Below are positions 38,078-48,076 of a stretch of DNA of 64,000 nucleotides, piece after piece. The translations under genes were made by a program, and so were the position numbers. Positions within the stretch are counted from its first letter, which is position 1, and each line of letters starts with the position of its first letter. The notes beneath the pieces are model-generated. The model was not told the origin of the DNA. It made no database searches and saw nothing but the letters and a program-made list of their open reading frames with translations. This stretch comes from Actinomycetota bacterium. GTDB lineage: Bacteria; Actinomycetota; Acidimicrobiia; Acidimicrobiales; Acidimicrobilacustridaceae. The stretch lies in contig JAPLAE010000101.1 in NCBI GenBank assembly GCA_026393455.1, positions 1 to 64,000 of the forward strand, read 5' to 3'.

Positions 38078-39309
38078 CACAAACCCTTTTCCGAAACGAA
38101 TCCGTCGATGCATTCGCCGATGTAATTGCAGTCGTCGTCGGAGAGCGAATGGTTGTTGGGAACGATGAGACCCCATTCCATGACGCGGTCGGCGTTGGGG
38201 AGACCGTCGGAAGGAACACGGAACTCCTGCCCGCGAAGCATTGGTTGCCGAGTGATGTTTCCCGTCCACACCATGCGGGTATCGACACCATGGGATTCCA
38301 TCCACTGCTGAAGGTCGGCGCGTCGGATGCCTGAATCGGGCTGAATGATGAACGGGAACATGTGCCAGCCCGTTTCGATGCCGTCGGTCAGTTGAGGCAG
38401 GATGAAAAGGTGCGGGTACTTAGCAAGATGAGAACTTGTGATCGCAAAACTGCGCTGGCGACGCGCAAGGTTTTCGCCCAACTTGTCTAACTGAACAAGT
38501 CCAAACGCAGCCGAAAGTTCTGAAGGCTCGAAGTTCCAGCCGTTTTCATCAAAGATGAAAATGTTGTCGTATTCGAGTCCGTCATCGAGTGCGCTGAAAA
38601 AGCGGTTTTCCTTGCCCTTGAGCGAGCCGAAGAGTTGAAGTTCAGAGCGGCGGCCCCAACGACGAAACAACAATGCGCGGTCAGCGAGCTGGTCATTGTC
38701 GAAACACACCATGCCACCGGTGCCCGCGGCAGTGATGATGTGTGAGAGGGCGAAACTGGTGAGCGAAATATCGGCGCGAGTGCCGGTGGGAGTCCCTCGC
38801 AAGGTTTGTCCGAGTGCGTCGCAGGAGTCTTCGATAACGAGCAGATTGTGCTCGTCGGCAATTCCACGGATGACATCCCAATCAGGGCAGTTGCCGATCA
38901 GGTTCGGCGCCATAATCGCCCGAGTCTTCGGCGTAATCATCTCGGCAATCCGATTGACGTCGATCTGAAAGGTATCTGGGGTGACGTCGACGAACACGGG
39001 AACGGCACCCTTGCGGACGACCGGAGCTACATCGGTGGAGAAGGTCACTGCACTAGTGACGATTTCATCTCCAGGCTGAAGGTCGATGGCTTCATAGGCG
39101 AGGTACAACGCAGAACTTCCGGAGTTACACATGACGCCGCGCTTTTTTTCAAAGAGGTCGGCAACACGACGTTCCATGGCCTTGACGTTCTTCCCGATAC
39201 GCATGGACGTCGGCCCACCGCGTAAAACTTCGACAACGGCTTCGATCTCGCGTTCATCGTGTACAGATCCGGCGTAGTCAATGCGGCGTTCGCTGTTAAT
39301 GCGGCTCAT
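38077..39309 (-). CDS. DegT/DnrJ/EryC1/StrS-fold PLP enzyme with His at the usual Lys site
   Basis: RIDYAGSVHDEREIEAVVEVLRGGPTSMRIGKNVKAMERRVADLFEKKRGVMCNSGSSALYLAYEAIDLQPGDEIVTSAVTF; SLTSFALSHIITAAGTGGMVCFDND. Confidence 0.85.
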   Translation of the reverse strand: MSRINSERRIDYAGSVHDEREIEAVVEVLRGGPTSMRIGKNVKAMERRVADLFEKKRGVMCNSGSSALYLAYEAIDLQPGDEIVTSAVTFSTDVAPVVRKGAVPVFVDVTPDTFQIDVNRIAEMITPKTRAIMAPNLIGNCPDWDVIRGIADEHNLLVIEDSCDALGQTLRGTPTGTRADISLTSFALSHIITAAGTGGMVCFDNDQLADRALLFRRWGRRSELQLFGSLKGKENRFFSALDDGLEYDNIFIFDENGWNFEPSELSAAFGLVQLDKLGENLARRQRSFAITSSHLAKYPHLFILPQLTDGIETGWHMFPFIIQPDSGIRRADLQQWMESHGVDTRMVWTGNITRQPMLRGQEFRVPSDGLPNADRVMEWGLIVPNNHSLSDDDCNYIGECIDGFVSEKGL

Positions 39310-39800
39310 GGTTGCTCCTTGACGGTGAGTGTGTCGGTTCGTATTGGGGTTGATCGAAGATCGGCGACCAATTGGTCAACGAGTCGCACAAGTTCAGTGC
39401 AGTCACGCTGAGACCAGTCGCCGAGTACGTCAGTCATCTGTTCGACACGCAGGCCAACAATGCGGTCGTGTGCGTGACGTCCATTCGTGGTGAGCCGGGC
39501 GACGGCGAGACGAGCATCGTCTGGGTCGGTAACGCGTTCAACAAGTTCGGCATCTTCAAGGACACGAACTTGTCGGTTCGCAGCAGCGGGGTCCATGGAA
39601 CATCTGCGCGCGAGTTGCCCCATCGGCATCTCGCCAGTATCGGCAAGAGAGCGCAGGATCGCGTAACCGGCACGGGTGACGTCAACGCCAATGGCGGCAG
39701 TCTGTCGATGGTGTACGGCCCGGTTCACTGTGAGCCGAAAGAGTCGCTCGAGTGATCGTTCGGCGTCAGCGACTGTTGGCGGTGTGGGCATGCGAGGCAC
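39306..39800 (-). CDS. MarR family transcriptional regulator
   Basis: GYAILRSLADTGEMPMGQLARRCSMDPAAANRQVRVLEDAELVERVTDPDDARLAVARLTTNGR. Confidence 0.88.
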   Translation of the reverse strand: MPRMPTPPTVADAERSLERLFRLTVNRAVHHRQTAAIGVDVTRAGYAILRSLADTGEMPMGQLARRCSMDPAAANRQVRVLEDAELVERVTDPDDARLAVARLTTNGRHAHDRIVGLRVEQMTDVLGDWSQRDCTELVRLVDQLVADLRSTPIRTDTLTVKEQP

Positions 39801-39887
39801 GGTATGGCAGGTCTTGGACTATGTCAATGTTCTTGCGCCTCGCGATCTCGGCGCCGAGGATGGCCGATTCTGGACCAAAATGCCCCC

Positions 39888-41450
39888 ATGACCGACGTAA
39901 CTGCCACGAATCATCCCGCTCGCGCAGGGCTCGTACTTGGCTCGCTGATTCTTGTAGCGACCGTTGCGAACCTGAACCTTTCTGTTGCAAATGTTGCTCT
40001 GCCAGATATCGGACGCCACTTCGATGCCTCGCAAACCGGGCTCAATTTGGTGGCGGTTGCCTACTCGCTCGGGCTTGCGGCTTCGGTGCTGTGGCTCGGA
40101 GCGGTCGGCGATCGCCACGGTCGCAAGATGATGCTGCTTGTTGGCACAGGGCTCGCTGTTCCCGCATCAATCTTGGCCGCGTGGGCACCAAGCCTTGAGG
40201 TTCTCATTTGCGCGCGGGTGTTGGGGGGTCTTGCCGCGGGCATGGCCTTCCCCACGACGTTGTCACTGATCGCCGCGTTGTGGAGTGGTCCGGCTCGAAC
40301 CAAAGCGATTGCACTTTGGTCGGCACTCGGCGGTGCGATGGCGGCACTTGGTCCGCTGACTGCCGGAGCGGTGCTTATGTACTTTTGGTGGGGCTCGGTC
40401 TTTCTCATCACGCTGCCGCTGGCTGCAGTTGCGTTTTTCGGTGCATGGAAATTTGTTCCATCACATGTCCATGAGTCGACTGAACCGGTAGACAACTTGG
40501 GTGGCATTCTTTCCGTTGTCATGGTGGGTGCTGTGGTGTTGGCAATCAGTTTTGCGCCGGAACCAGGCATGCTGACGCAGACGCTCATCTTCGCCATCGT
40601 CGGCATAGGGGCGATTGGGGCATTCATTCTCCGTCAGCGACGCGTGCAAGTTCCGCTTTACGACTTGCATTATGCGAGTCGGAAACCATTCTGGGTCGCA
40701 GCGATTGCGGGAATTTTGGTCTTTGGTTCTCTTATGGGAGCCATGTTTGTCGGACAGCAATATCTGCAGAACGTCCTTGGGTATTCAACATGGACCGCGG
40801 GGTTGAGCGTATTGCCTGCAGCCTTTGTGATGGTGCTGCTTGCACCGCAATCAGCGAAACTCATCGAGAACTATGGATCACGCGTCACACTGATGCTTGG
40901 TTACGTCTCTTGCATGTTGGGATTCGGCGTCATGCTGTTTCTCTGGAACAGTCGCTCTTCGTTTGCCATGGTCAGTCTGGGTTATGTGTTCCTGGGTGCG
41001 GGTGTTGCATTTGCCGGAACGCCGGCATCTCGTGCACTTACGAGTGCAGTTCCGGTGCGAAAAGCCGGTATGGCTTCAGCAACGGCGGATCTTCAACGAG
41101 ATCTTGGTGGCGCGATCATGCAATCGATTTTCGGGGCACTATTGACTGCCGGTTACGTGAAGTCGTTTAACTCGCAGATCGAGTCCACGCCTCAGACGGC
41201 CGCCATCTCCGATCAAGTTGTGGGTCAACTCACGCGGTCGTTCTCGAGCGCAGAAAATGTCGCAACCACGTATCCGCAATATGCATCGCAAATAACAACC
41301 GCCGCTCGAGATTCATTCATCGATGGCCAACACTGGGCGTTTGCTGCAGGGGCATTCGCCATGGCACTCGGAATGGCGTTGGTGTGGTTCGCCTACCCGA
41401 GAAAAGACCAAGAAATCGCTATGTTTGCGGAGTATCAAGCCGCAGACTGA
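39888..41450 (+). CDS. MFS transporter, DHA2/EmrB type
   Basis: Multiple TM segments; LNLSVANVALPDIGRHFDASQTGLNLVAVAYSLGLAASVLWLGAVGDRHGRKMMLL. Confidence 0.9.
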   Translation: MTDVTATNHPARAGLVLGSLILVATVANLNLSVANVALPDIGRHFDASQTGLNLVAVAYSLGLAASVLWLGAVGDRHGRKMMLLVGTGLAVPASILAAWAPSLEVLICARVLGGLAAGMAFPTTLSLIAALWSGPARTKAIALWSALGGAMAALGPLTAGAVLMYFWWGSVFLITLPLAAVAFFGAWKFVPSHVHESTEPVDNLGGILSVVMVGAVVLAISFAPEPGMLTQTLIFAIVGIGAIGAFILRQRRVQVPLYDLHYASRKPFWVAAIAGILVFGSLMGAMFVGQQYLQNVLGYSTWTAGLSVLPAAFVMVLLAPQSAKLIENYGSRVTLMLGYVSCMLGFGVMLFLWNSRSSFAMVSLGYVFLGAGVAFAGTPASRALTSAVPVRKAGMASATADLQRDLGGAIMQSIFGALLTAGYVKSFNSQIESTPQTAAISDQVVGQLTRSFSSAENVATTYPQYASQITTAARDSFIDGQHWAFAAGAFAMALGMALVWFAYPRKDQEIAMFAEYQAAD

Positions 41451-41494
41451 GTCGGTTGGGACTTCTGCTTCCAATGAAAGAGTGCGCTGACGCG

Positions 41495-41532
41495 AAGAAG
41501 CCGCCGACCATTTCTGGGCGACGGCTTCTTTT
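41495..41532. terminator. Bidirectional terminator between MFS and P450 genes
   Basis: AAGAAGCCG...CGGCTTCTT with flanking T/A tracts, between convergent genes. Confidence 0.65.
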
Positions 41533-41555
41533 CGTAATTGTCGAAGTGACAGTAC

Positions 41556-42809
41556 TTACGCGGTTGCGAACGGTGCCGGATTACGGCGAGCACCAGCGCT
41601 GAAGGTGACGGGCATGTGCTTGACGCCACCAATGAAGTTCGAGCGCAGGATCTCAACATCACCAGCGAGGCGCATGTCGGGAATTCGCTCCATGATCTCG
41701 CGGAAGATCAGTTTGAGTTCCATGCGAGCGAGATTGGCGCCGAGACAGAAATGCTGGCCACCGCCACCGAACGCGATGTGCTCGTTCGGGAAACGCTCGA
41801 TGTTGAACTGATAAGGATCGTCGAAGACTTCCTCGTCACGATCGGCACTGATGTGCCACATGACGACCTTGTCGCCCTTTTTGATTTCCTTGTCACCAAT
41901 GATTGTGTCTTCCAAGGCGGTGCGGCGGAAGTGGTACACCGGCGTTGCCCAGCGAAGGACTTCCTCGATTGCTTGATCGATCTTCCCGTCGATGTCACCG
42001 GCGAGCGCAGCGTATTGATCTGGGTTCTGCATGAGAGCCCACATGCCCCACGACGTGGTGTTTCGGGTGGTCTCGTTGCCGGCGACGGTCAGCAGCACCA
42101 TGAACATGTCGAACTCGAGTTCGCTCATCTTGTCGCCCTCGATCTCGGAATTGATCAACTTCGTGATGATGTCTTCACGAGGGTCGTTTGCTCGCTCCTT
42201 ACCGAGTTGGTTGACATAGGAGTAGAGCTCGACCATGGCCGAAGCGTTGTCTTCGGTGGCGTACTCGGGATCGTCGAGGCCGATCATACGGTTCGACCAG
42301 TCGAACAGCATCATGCGGTCTTCCTGCGGGACGCCCATGATTTCGGCGATGGCCTGGAGGGGGAGTTCCGATGCCAGATCAACAACAAAGTCACACGAAC
42401 CGCGTTCGATGATGTTGTCAACGATAAGGATGGCGCGGTGCTCGAGGTACTTCTCAAGCATTCCGATCATGCGTGGTGTGAAGCCCTTGTTGACCAGCAA
42501 CCGATAGCGGGTGTGCTTCGGGGGATCCATGTACAGCATCATGAGTCCGCGCGGGTCGCCGCCGCCGGCGCCACCAGCAAGCTCATCGGGGGTCAGGATG
42601 GAGATGCCACCGGCCTCGGAGGAAAATAAAGCGGTGTCACGATTCACCGTGAGAAGGTCCTTGTGCTTCACGACGTTCCAGAACCCTTGGGCGCCTGGGT
42701 ACTCGTGCCAACTCACCGGATCTTCGGCGCGCAGGCGGTCGAACATTTGGTAGTGCTCGAGACGCTGGAAGCGGTCGAGGTCGAGGAGGTCGATTCCCTC
42801 GAGTGTCAT
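41556..42809 (-). CDS. Cytochrome P450
   Basis: AGNETTRNTTSWG (I-helix), EVLRWATPVYHFRRTA (ExxR region), HIAFGGGGQHFCLGANLARMEL (heme motif). Confidence 0.94.
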   Translation of the reverse strand: MTLEGIDLLDLDRFQRLEHYQMFDRLRAEDPVSWHEYPGAQGFWNVVKHKDLLTVNRDTALFSSEAGGISILTPDELAGGAGGGDPRGLMMLYMDPPKHTRYRLLVNKGFTPRMIGMLEKYLEHRAILIVDNIIERGSCDFVVDLASELPLQAIAEIMGVPQEDRMMLFDWSNRMIGLDDPEYATEDNASAMVELYSYVNQLGKERANDPREDIITKLINSEIEGDKMSELEFDMFMVLLTVAGNETTRNTTSWGMWALMQNPDQYAALAGDIDGKIDQAIEEVLRWATPVYHFRRTALEDTIIGDKEIKKGDKVVMWHISADRDEEVFDDPYQFNIERFPNEHIAFGGGGQHFCLGANLARMELKLIFREIMERIPDMRLAGDVEILRSNFIGGVKHMPVTFSAGARRNPAPFATA

Positions 42810-43010
42810 GCGGATCCCCTTGATCGGTGCTGAGACAGTCAGAAGACGTGCCTTCGGTGGCGAAACACTAATAGAGCGAGGCCATTTCGCCACTTTCCGC
42901 CCCCAAATTGTGGTCGAGGGGTTAGGGGCCCAGTTCGTGGCGGGGTCCGATGGCTGTCTTGGGGAGGTGCCGGGTAGCGTTTAAGAGCACGCATTTTCGA
43001 TTCCGCCCTT

Positions 43011-45308
43011 ATGACGAAACCTCACTCCGCCCCCCTGCAACGGTTTCTGCGTCGTCCCCTTCGTTCTGCGAGCACTCTCGCCGGGTTGTTTTTCGCACTT
43101 GCGGTCATCTTGGTGGTTGCCGCGGTCGGAGCGGTTTCCGCTGGGGCCGTCACCGATGAACAGCATTTCCGCCCATCGTTTGTCGGATCCCCGTATTTCG
43201 CGCCGGGACAGGTGTACACCCAGAACTTCCCCGATCCCGATGTGGTGTGGGACGAGGCGACACAGAAGTACTACGCATTTTCGACAACCACTGGTGGTGT
43301 CTATGTGCCGGTGATGTCATCAACAGATCTTGTGACATGGACAGCGCGGTCGAACTATCCGACCAATCCGTCACCGTACGCGAATGCAAATGGGCAAATC
43401 CATGACGCATTGCCAGATCCGTCTCCGACGGGGAGCACCTGGACGTCCGGGGAGAAGAACTTTCCCGATCAACTTTGGGCGCCGTCAGTCGCAAAGTTGT
43501 CAGTCAATGGTTCAAGCGCATGGTTCATGTTTTATGCACTTCGAGTGAATGACTTCGGCCGGCACTGCATCTATTACGCATCAAGTCAGACTCCTGACGG
43601 TCCGTATCTAGATCCGCATCAGATGTGGTGCGGAGATTCGCAGCTTGGTGTGATCGATCCGAGCGTCTTCGCTGATTCGGCGACGGGTAAGACATGGCTG
43701 TTATGGGAAGACCAGGGGAATCCGGGCAGCTACTGGGCATCCATTTTTGCCAAAGAAATAGTGATGACGAGTCGACAAACCGTTGCCTTTGCTCCGGGAA
43801 GTGTTCCCATTTACTTGTTGAAAGCCTCCGAAGGGTGGGAGCGCGGTGTGACGGAAAATCCGTCAATGGCTCGACTTTCTGACGGCGTTCCAACGCTTTT
43901 TTATTCGGGTTCCCACTGGGATTCCGACGGCTATTCGCTGGGAATGGCGAAGTGCGGTGCGCTGCAGTTCAGTTGGACGCCGATCTGCACTCGCGTTGGT
44001 TCAGGTCAAGTGATGTCTCGGCGCCAAGGCATGATGGGAATTGGGGGTTCATCTGTCTTTCGCGGTGCCGGCAATGTTCTTTACGTTGCCAATCACTATT
44101 GGGAAGAAGGTTTCGACCTCAGTTATCCAGAAAATCAGCGACGACTCGTTGTTGACCGCATCTTTGAAACTCCCGGTGGCCTCGCATTCTCGAACGAGCC
44201 GGGGGCAACGGGGGTGGCCGCGGTAAGCGGTTACGTCCCGGTTGGGCCGACGCGTGTTCTCGACACACGGTCGGCACTCGGTACAACTTCAACACGCTCA
44301 CTTGAATCCGGCGAAGTCTTTGTGCTCGACCTTTCAGAACGAACGACAGCGACAACAACGTCGGTCACGATGAACGTCACGGTCGATGGCACCACGGATA
44401 CTGGTTACCTTGCTGTGTACGCATGCGGCGATCCGCCAACGACATCAACACTCAACTATCTTCCCGGTGCGGTTTCGACAAACCTTGTCACGGTTCGGCT
44501 GAATGCAAGCCGCAAAGTGTGTTTCTATTCTCAATCTGCAACTCACTTGATCGTGGACTTTCAAGGTCTGTATGACTCTGCGGTTTCCTCCGCGGTAACT
44601 CCGGTAACTCCGACTCGAGTTCTCGACACGAGGCATTCGACGGCGGTTTCTGCCAACGGCCAGGTACAGGTCCCGATAACTGGCCCGGCTGGAGTCCCAT
44701 CTGGGGCAACAGCAGTGCTCGTAAGCCTCACTGCTGATGGCGCCAGTGGTTCTGGATATCTCACGGCGTGGCAGTGCGGAGGTACTCGGCCAACCGTGTC
44801 GAATGTGAATTATCAGTCGAAGGTGCCGTCAGGCAACGGCGCGATTATCCCGCTTTCTCCGGGCGGTTCGATCTGTGTTTATTCGCTACTTGACACAAAC
44901 GTCATCGTCGATGTTTTTGGCTATGTCGGGCCATCGGGACAACGACTCAATATCTCGACACCAACCCGAGTGTTTGACTCGCGTTCGTCCATCGGGTTGG
45001 TCAATGGTGGACAGACGGTCCCTGTACAGGTGACGGGTGCAGGAAAAGCAGCGGTTGGTTCGTCTGCGGTCGAGGTCAATATCACCGCGACTGATGCTCG
45101 AAGCCCCGGGTGGGTTTCGGTATTTCCGTGTTCAACTCCGCCGGCACCTGGTTCGGAAACCTCCGTGCTGAATCTTGTGACTGGCCAAACTAAAGCCGCA
45201 CATGTCGTCGTGCCTGTCGGAACAACCGGTGTCGATGCCGGCAAGATCTGTCTGCGTGCGCAAAACGCGACACAACTCATCGTTGATCTGTCTGGCGGTT
45301 ACAGCTAG
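43011..45308 (+). CDS. Secreted GH43-like glycoside hydrolase with three C-terminal ~110-aa repeats
   Basis: N-terminal hydrophobic signal; NFPDPDVVWDEATQKYYAFSTT, LGVIDPSVFADSATGKTWLLWED, GVTENPSMARLSDGVPTLFYSG; three PTRV(L/F)D(T/S)R repeats. Confidence 0.78.
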   Translation: MTKPHSAPLQRFLRRPLRSASTLAGLFFALAVILVVAAVGAVSAGAVTDEQHFRPSFVGSPYFAPGQVYTQNFPDPDVVWDEATQKYYAFSTTTGGVYVPVMSSTDLVTWTARSNYPTNPSPYANANGQIHDALPDPSPTGSTWTSGEKNFPDQLWAPSVAKLSVNGSSAWFMFYALRVNDFGRHCIYYASSQTPDGPYLDPHQMWCGDSQLGVIDPSVFADSATGKTWLLWEDQGNPGSYWASIFAKEIVMTSRQTVAFAPGSVPIYLLKASEGWERGVTENPSMARLSDGVPTLFYSGSHWDSDGYSLGMAKCGALQFSWTPICTRVGSGQVMSRRQGMMGIGGSSVFRGAGNVLYVANHYWEEGFDLSYPENQRRLVVDRIFETPGGLAFSNEPGATGVAAVSGYVPVGPTRVLDTRSALGTTSTRSLESGEVFVLDLSERTTATTTSVTMNVTVDGTTDTGYLAVYACGDPPTTSTLNYLPGAVSTNLVTVRLNASRKVCFYSQSATHLIVDFQGLYDSAVSSAVTPVTPTRVLDTRHSTAVSANGQVQVPITGPAGVPSGATAVLVSLTADGASGSGYLTAWQCGGTRPTVSNVNYQSKVPSGNGAIIPLSPGGSICVYSLLDTNVIVDVFGYVGPSGQRLNISTPTRVFDSRSSIGLVNGGQTVPVQVTGAGKAAVGSSAVEVNITATDARSPGWVSVFPCSTPPAPGSETSVLNLVTGQTKAAHVVVPVGTTGVDAGKICLRAQNATQLIVDLSGGYS
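44247..45305 (+). repeat. Three tandem protein-level repeats starting PTRVLDTR/PTRVLDTR/PTRVFDSR (boundaries approximate)
   Basis: PTRVLDTRSALG...HLIVDFQGLYDS; PTRVLDTRHSTA...NVIVDVFGYVGPS; PTRVFDSRSSIG...QLIVDLSGGYS. Confidence 0.8.
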
Positions 45309-45329
45309 CCGGTAGGCAGTCCTGCGTGG

Positions 45330-45402
45330 CACCCCCAACGGGATTTGAACCCGTGCGTCCACCTTGAGAGGGTGGTGTCCTAGGCCGCTAGACGATGGGG
45401 GC
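45330..45402 (-). tRNA. tRNA-Glu (CTC)
   Basis: Reverse strand GCCCCCATCGTCTAGCGGCCTAGGACACCACCCTCTCAAGGTGGACGCACGGGTTCAAATCCCGTTGGGGGTG; anticodon loop CCTCTCAA. Confidence 0.94.
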
Positions 45403-45523
45403 CGGTGTCACGCTTGCGTTGCTGGGCAAAGCCACAGCAGACCGGAGAGCATAGCGGGGGTCGAAGTTCAGATACCAAGCGGTCAATGACCGGTGGATCG
45501 AATGTGTGACGATGAAGTTCCGC

Positions 45524-46177
45524 TTAGATCTCTGAGTCGCGATTTGGTTCAGGTGGGAACTGGACATCGGCAGATGGACGCAGCGGACGAACGCCTTCGA
45601 TGGGGCCGACTCCCCGAACGGTGACCTCTTTCGGTGGTCCGATCTCGACCCAATCGGGCACGCCATTAAGTGCTGACGGGTGTGCGAGCAATTGGCCAGG
45701 TTCGGCTTCGTCGCAAAGCCGAGCAGCAAGATTGACGGGGCGACCGATGTAATCGTCACCATCGAACAACAAGGCTGTTCCGCTGGCGACGCCAGCTCGA
45801 AGGTCGATCGCGAATGATTCGAATCTGCCCGTCATTTCCGCAACGGTCGCCACGATGGGGCCAGGCTTCACGCCAACAAGGAGAACGCCGTCGCCTAACC
45901 ATTTGGCAACGCGCACGCCGCGTCGACCGGCAACTTCTTTCACTGCTGAGCGGAATACTTCAAGCGCGCGCACAGCGCGTCGAGGTCCATGTCGTTCGGT
46001 GAGTGCGGTAAACCCGCAGATATCAATGAACGCAAAGGTTCGTTCGAGAGCAATTGGTCCGCCAGTGGGCGGGACGTCCTCTGGGCGTTCGGTACCCATA
46101 CCGGTGGCTGGTGGGGGCGTCATAGGGCCGGCAGCGTTGGCGTCGGATTCTTTCGAGAAGTCGGGATCATCAGGCAT
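45524..46177 (-). CDS. Class III adenylate/guanylate cyclase domain protein
   Basis: FAFIDICGFTALTERHG, RVAKWLGDGVLLVG, DYIGRPVNLAARLCDEAEPGQLLA. Confidence 0.85.
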   Translation of the reverse strand: MPDDPDFSKESDANAAGPMTPPPATGMGTERPEDVPPTGGPIALERTFAFIDICGFTALTERHGPRRAVRALEVFRSAVKEVAGRRGVRVAKWLGDGVLLVGVKPGPIVATVAEMTGRFESFAIDLRAGVASGTALLFDGDDYIGRPVNLAARLCDEAEPGQLLAHPSALNGVPDWVEIGPPKEVTVRGVGPIEGVRPLRPSADVQFPPEPNRDSEI

Positions 46178-46254
46178 TTCTTATGACGATGACACAGATT
46201 GCACCCTGTGCGCAGCCGAGTTTCGAAAATATCCGATGAACTCAGAGGAACGGT

Positions 46255-47052
46255 TCAGCGTCGAGGGCGACCGAGGGCCTCTTGAACGGCCGTGGCCACG
46301 TGGGTGCCGGACTGGTTGAAGACTCGAGCGATCGAAAGTCCGCGCGCATCAGACATTCCTTGGCCGTCAAGCGTGAAACACAGCCAGTCGTCGACTCGTA
46401 GCGGACGATGGAACCAAAGTGCGTGGTCAAGGCTTGCGGTCATGAGTTTCTCGAAATCGCCAATGAGGCTGTGTCCTGTGAGTGCCGCTCCAAGGAGGTG
46501 CTCATCGGAGAGGTAGGCGAGTGCACACGCATTCATCACTGGGTCATCGCCGAATGATTCTTCGGCTCGCATCCACGCAGTCTTGGCCATGCCGTGAGCA
46601 TCGCGGAGTGCTCGAGTCTGGAAGAACAGGGGTGTTTCTTCATCCTCGAGCGCGTCAGGCTGCGGTGTATCGGCCGGCAGAAACGTTGCCTCGCGCTCTT
46701 CGCTTTCTTCTGGCGTATGAAAACTCGCGATGCAATTGAGAATCGCACCACCCGACTGTGATGCGACAACTTGTCTGGTGGAAAACGAACGACCATCGCG
46801 AATTCGTTGAACTTCGTACAGCACAGGCGCTGCTTCATCACCTGGGCGGACGTAATACGCGTGCATTGAATGAGGGATCTGTCCATCGTCAACGGTGAGT
46901 GCAGCAGCGCGGAGGGCTTGAGCGATTGCTTGACCGCCGTAAATTCGGCCCCAGCCGGTATGCGCGCTTGGGGCGAGAAACGCATCGGGGCTCACTGCTT
47001 CGAGGGTGAGCAGCGTCCGGAGGTCAGTGGCGAGGGGAAGCTCAAGAGTCAC
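46255..47052 (-). CDS. Acyl-CoA thioesterase II (TesB-like)
   Basis: GWGRIYGGQAIAQALRAAALTV, HSMHAYYVRPGDEAAPVLYEVQRIRDGRSFSTRQVVASQ, SLDHALWFHRPLRVDDWLCF. Confidence 0.93.
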   Translation of the reverse strand: MTLELPLATDLRTLLTLEAVSPDAFLAPSAHTGWGRIYGGQAIAQALRAAALTVDDGQIPHSMHAYYVRPGDEAAPVLYEVQRIRDGRSFSTRQVVASQSGGAILNCIASFHTPEESEEREATFLPADTPQPDALEDEETPLFFQTRALRDAHGMAKTAWMRAEESFGDDPVMNACALAYLSDEHLLGAALTGHSLIGDFEKLMTASLDHALWFHRPLRVDDWLCFTLDGQGMSDARGLSIARVFNQSGTHVATAVQEALGRPRR

Positions 47053-47210
47053 GGTAGGAGCCTGCCATGTGCGGGCATGTGGTCTCAGTTTTCGGACTCC
47101 AGCAAACTCGAATGCGATTTATTCGTCTATCCACCCTTCGTGGGACCGGCGCTTCTACCGTTTTCTTCGTCGCCGACTCCCGGCGATACATGACACCCCA
47201 AGGGGGACCA

Positions 47211-47966
47211 ATGGACATGGGCAAGAAGCTCATCGCCGAGGCGATCGGAACGTTCTGGCTAGTTCTCGGCGGCTGTGGGAGTGCTGTGCTGGCGGCAAAA
47301 TTGATCAGCAGCAGCGATGGCATTCAGTTAGGTATCGGTCTTGTAGGTGTGTCGTTTGCGTTTGGTCTCACTGTGCTGACGATGGCTTATGCGGTTGGTC
47401 ATATTTCTGGCGGTCACTTCAACCCGGCCGTCACCATCGGGTTATGGGTCTCAAAGCGTTTCCCGACGAAGGAAGTACTTCCCTACGTCATTGTTCAGGT
47501 AGTTGGCGCGATTCTCGCGGCGCTGACGCTGTGGGCGATTGCCTCCGGACGCGCAGGGTTTGACCTCAAGGTCGATGGACTTGCTGCGAACGGATATGGC
47601 GCGCATTCGCCAGGCGGATTCAATCTCGCCGCTGGCCTCATCACTGAAATCGTGATGACCGCAGGGTTCCTCTTCGTGATTCTCGGAGCGACGGCGAAGA
47701 AAGCAGTTGGGGCAGCAGCGCCGATGGCCATTGGCTTCGCGCTTGTGCTTATTCACTTGATTTCGATTCCGGTGACGAATACTTCGGTGAATCCGGCGCG
47801 ATCTACGGGACCGGCAATTGTTCAGGGTGGTTGGGCGCTTGGTCAGCTTTGGCTGTTCTGGGTTGCACCGATTATTGGCGCGATTATCTCCGGACTTGTA
47901 TGGCGATTCCTGAGCCCATCAGACAGCACTCTTGACGACGAACCAGAAGAGGCACGTGCCTACTGA
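47211..47966 (+). CDS. aqpZ: Aquaporin Z family channel
   Basis: [38 protein letters not shown] and [13 protein letters not shown] (two NPA motifs). Confidence 0.95.
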   Translation: MDMGKKLIAEAIGTFWLVLGGCGSAVLAAKLISSSDGIQLGIGLVGVSFAFGLTVLTMAYAVGHISGGHFNPAVTIGLWVSKRFPTKEVLPYVIVQVVGAILAALTLWAIASGRAGFDLKVDGLAANGYGAHSPGGFNLAAGLITEIVMTAGFLFVILGATAKKAVGAAAPMAIGFALVLIHLISIPVTNTSVNPARSTGPAIVQGGWALGQLWLFWVAPIIGAIISGLVWRFLSPSDSTLDDEPEEARAY

Positions 47967-47993
47967 GTTTGCGTAATAGGTGTGAGTGAGAGC

Positions 47994-48022
47994 GGTCTGG
48001 CATTCCGATGGAGTGTCAGGCC
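47994..48022 (+). terminator. Hairpin after aqpZ
   Basis: GGTCTGGCATTCC-GAT-GGAGTGTCAGGCC followed by GTTTCTGTTTT. Confidence 0.65.
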
Positions 48023-48076
48023 GTTTCTGTTTTCGGAAGATGGGCTGCGTCGAAAGACGATCGTGAGTGAAGTCGC

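Noticed and set aside
39801-39887. MarR operator between the MarR and MFS genes
   Set aside because: TTGGACTATGTCAA is only weakly symmetric; not strong enough to report as a site.
41616-42629. 337-aa + strand ORF
   Set aside because: Antisense to the cytochrome P450 gene, whose heme and ExxR motifs are unambiguous.
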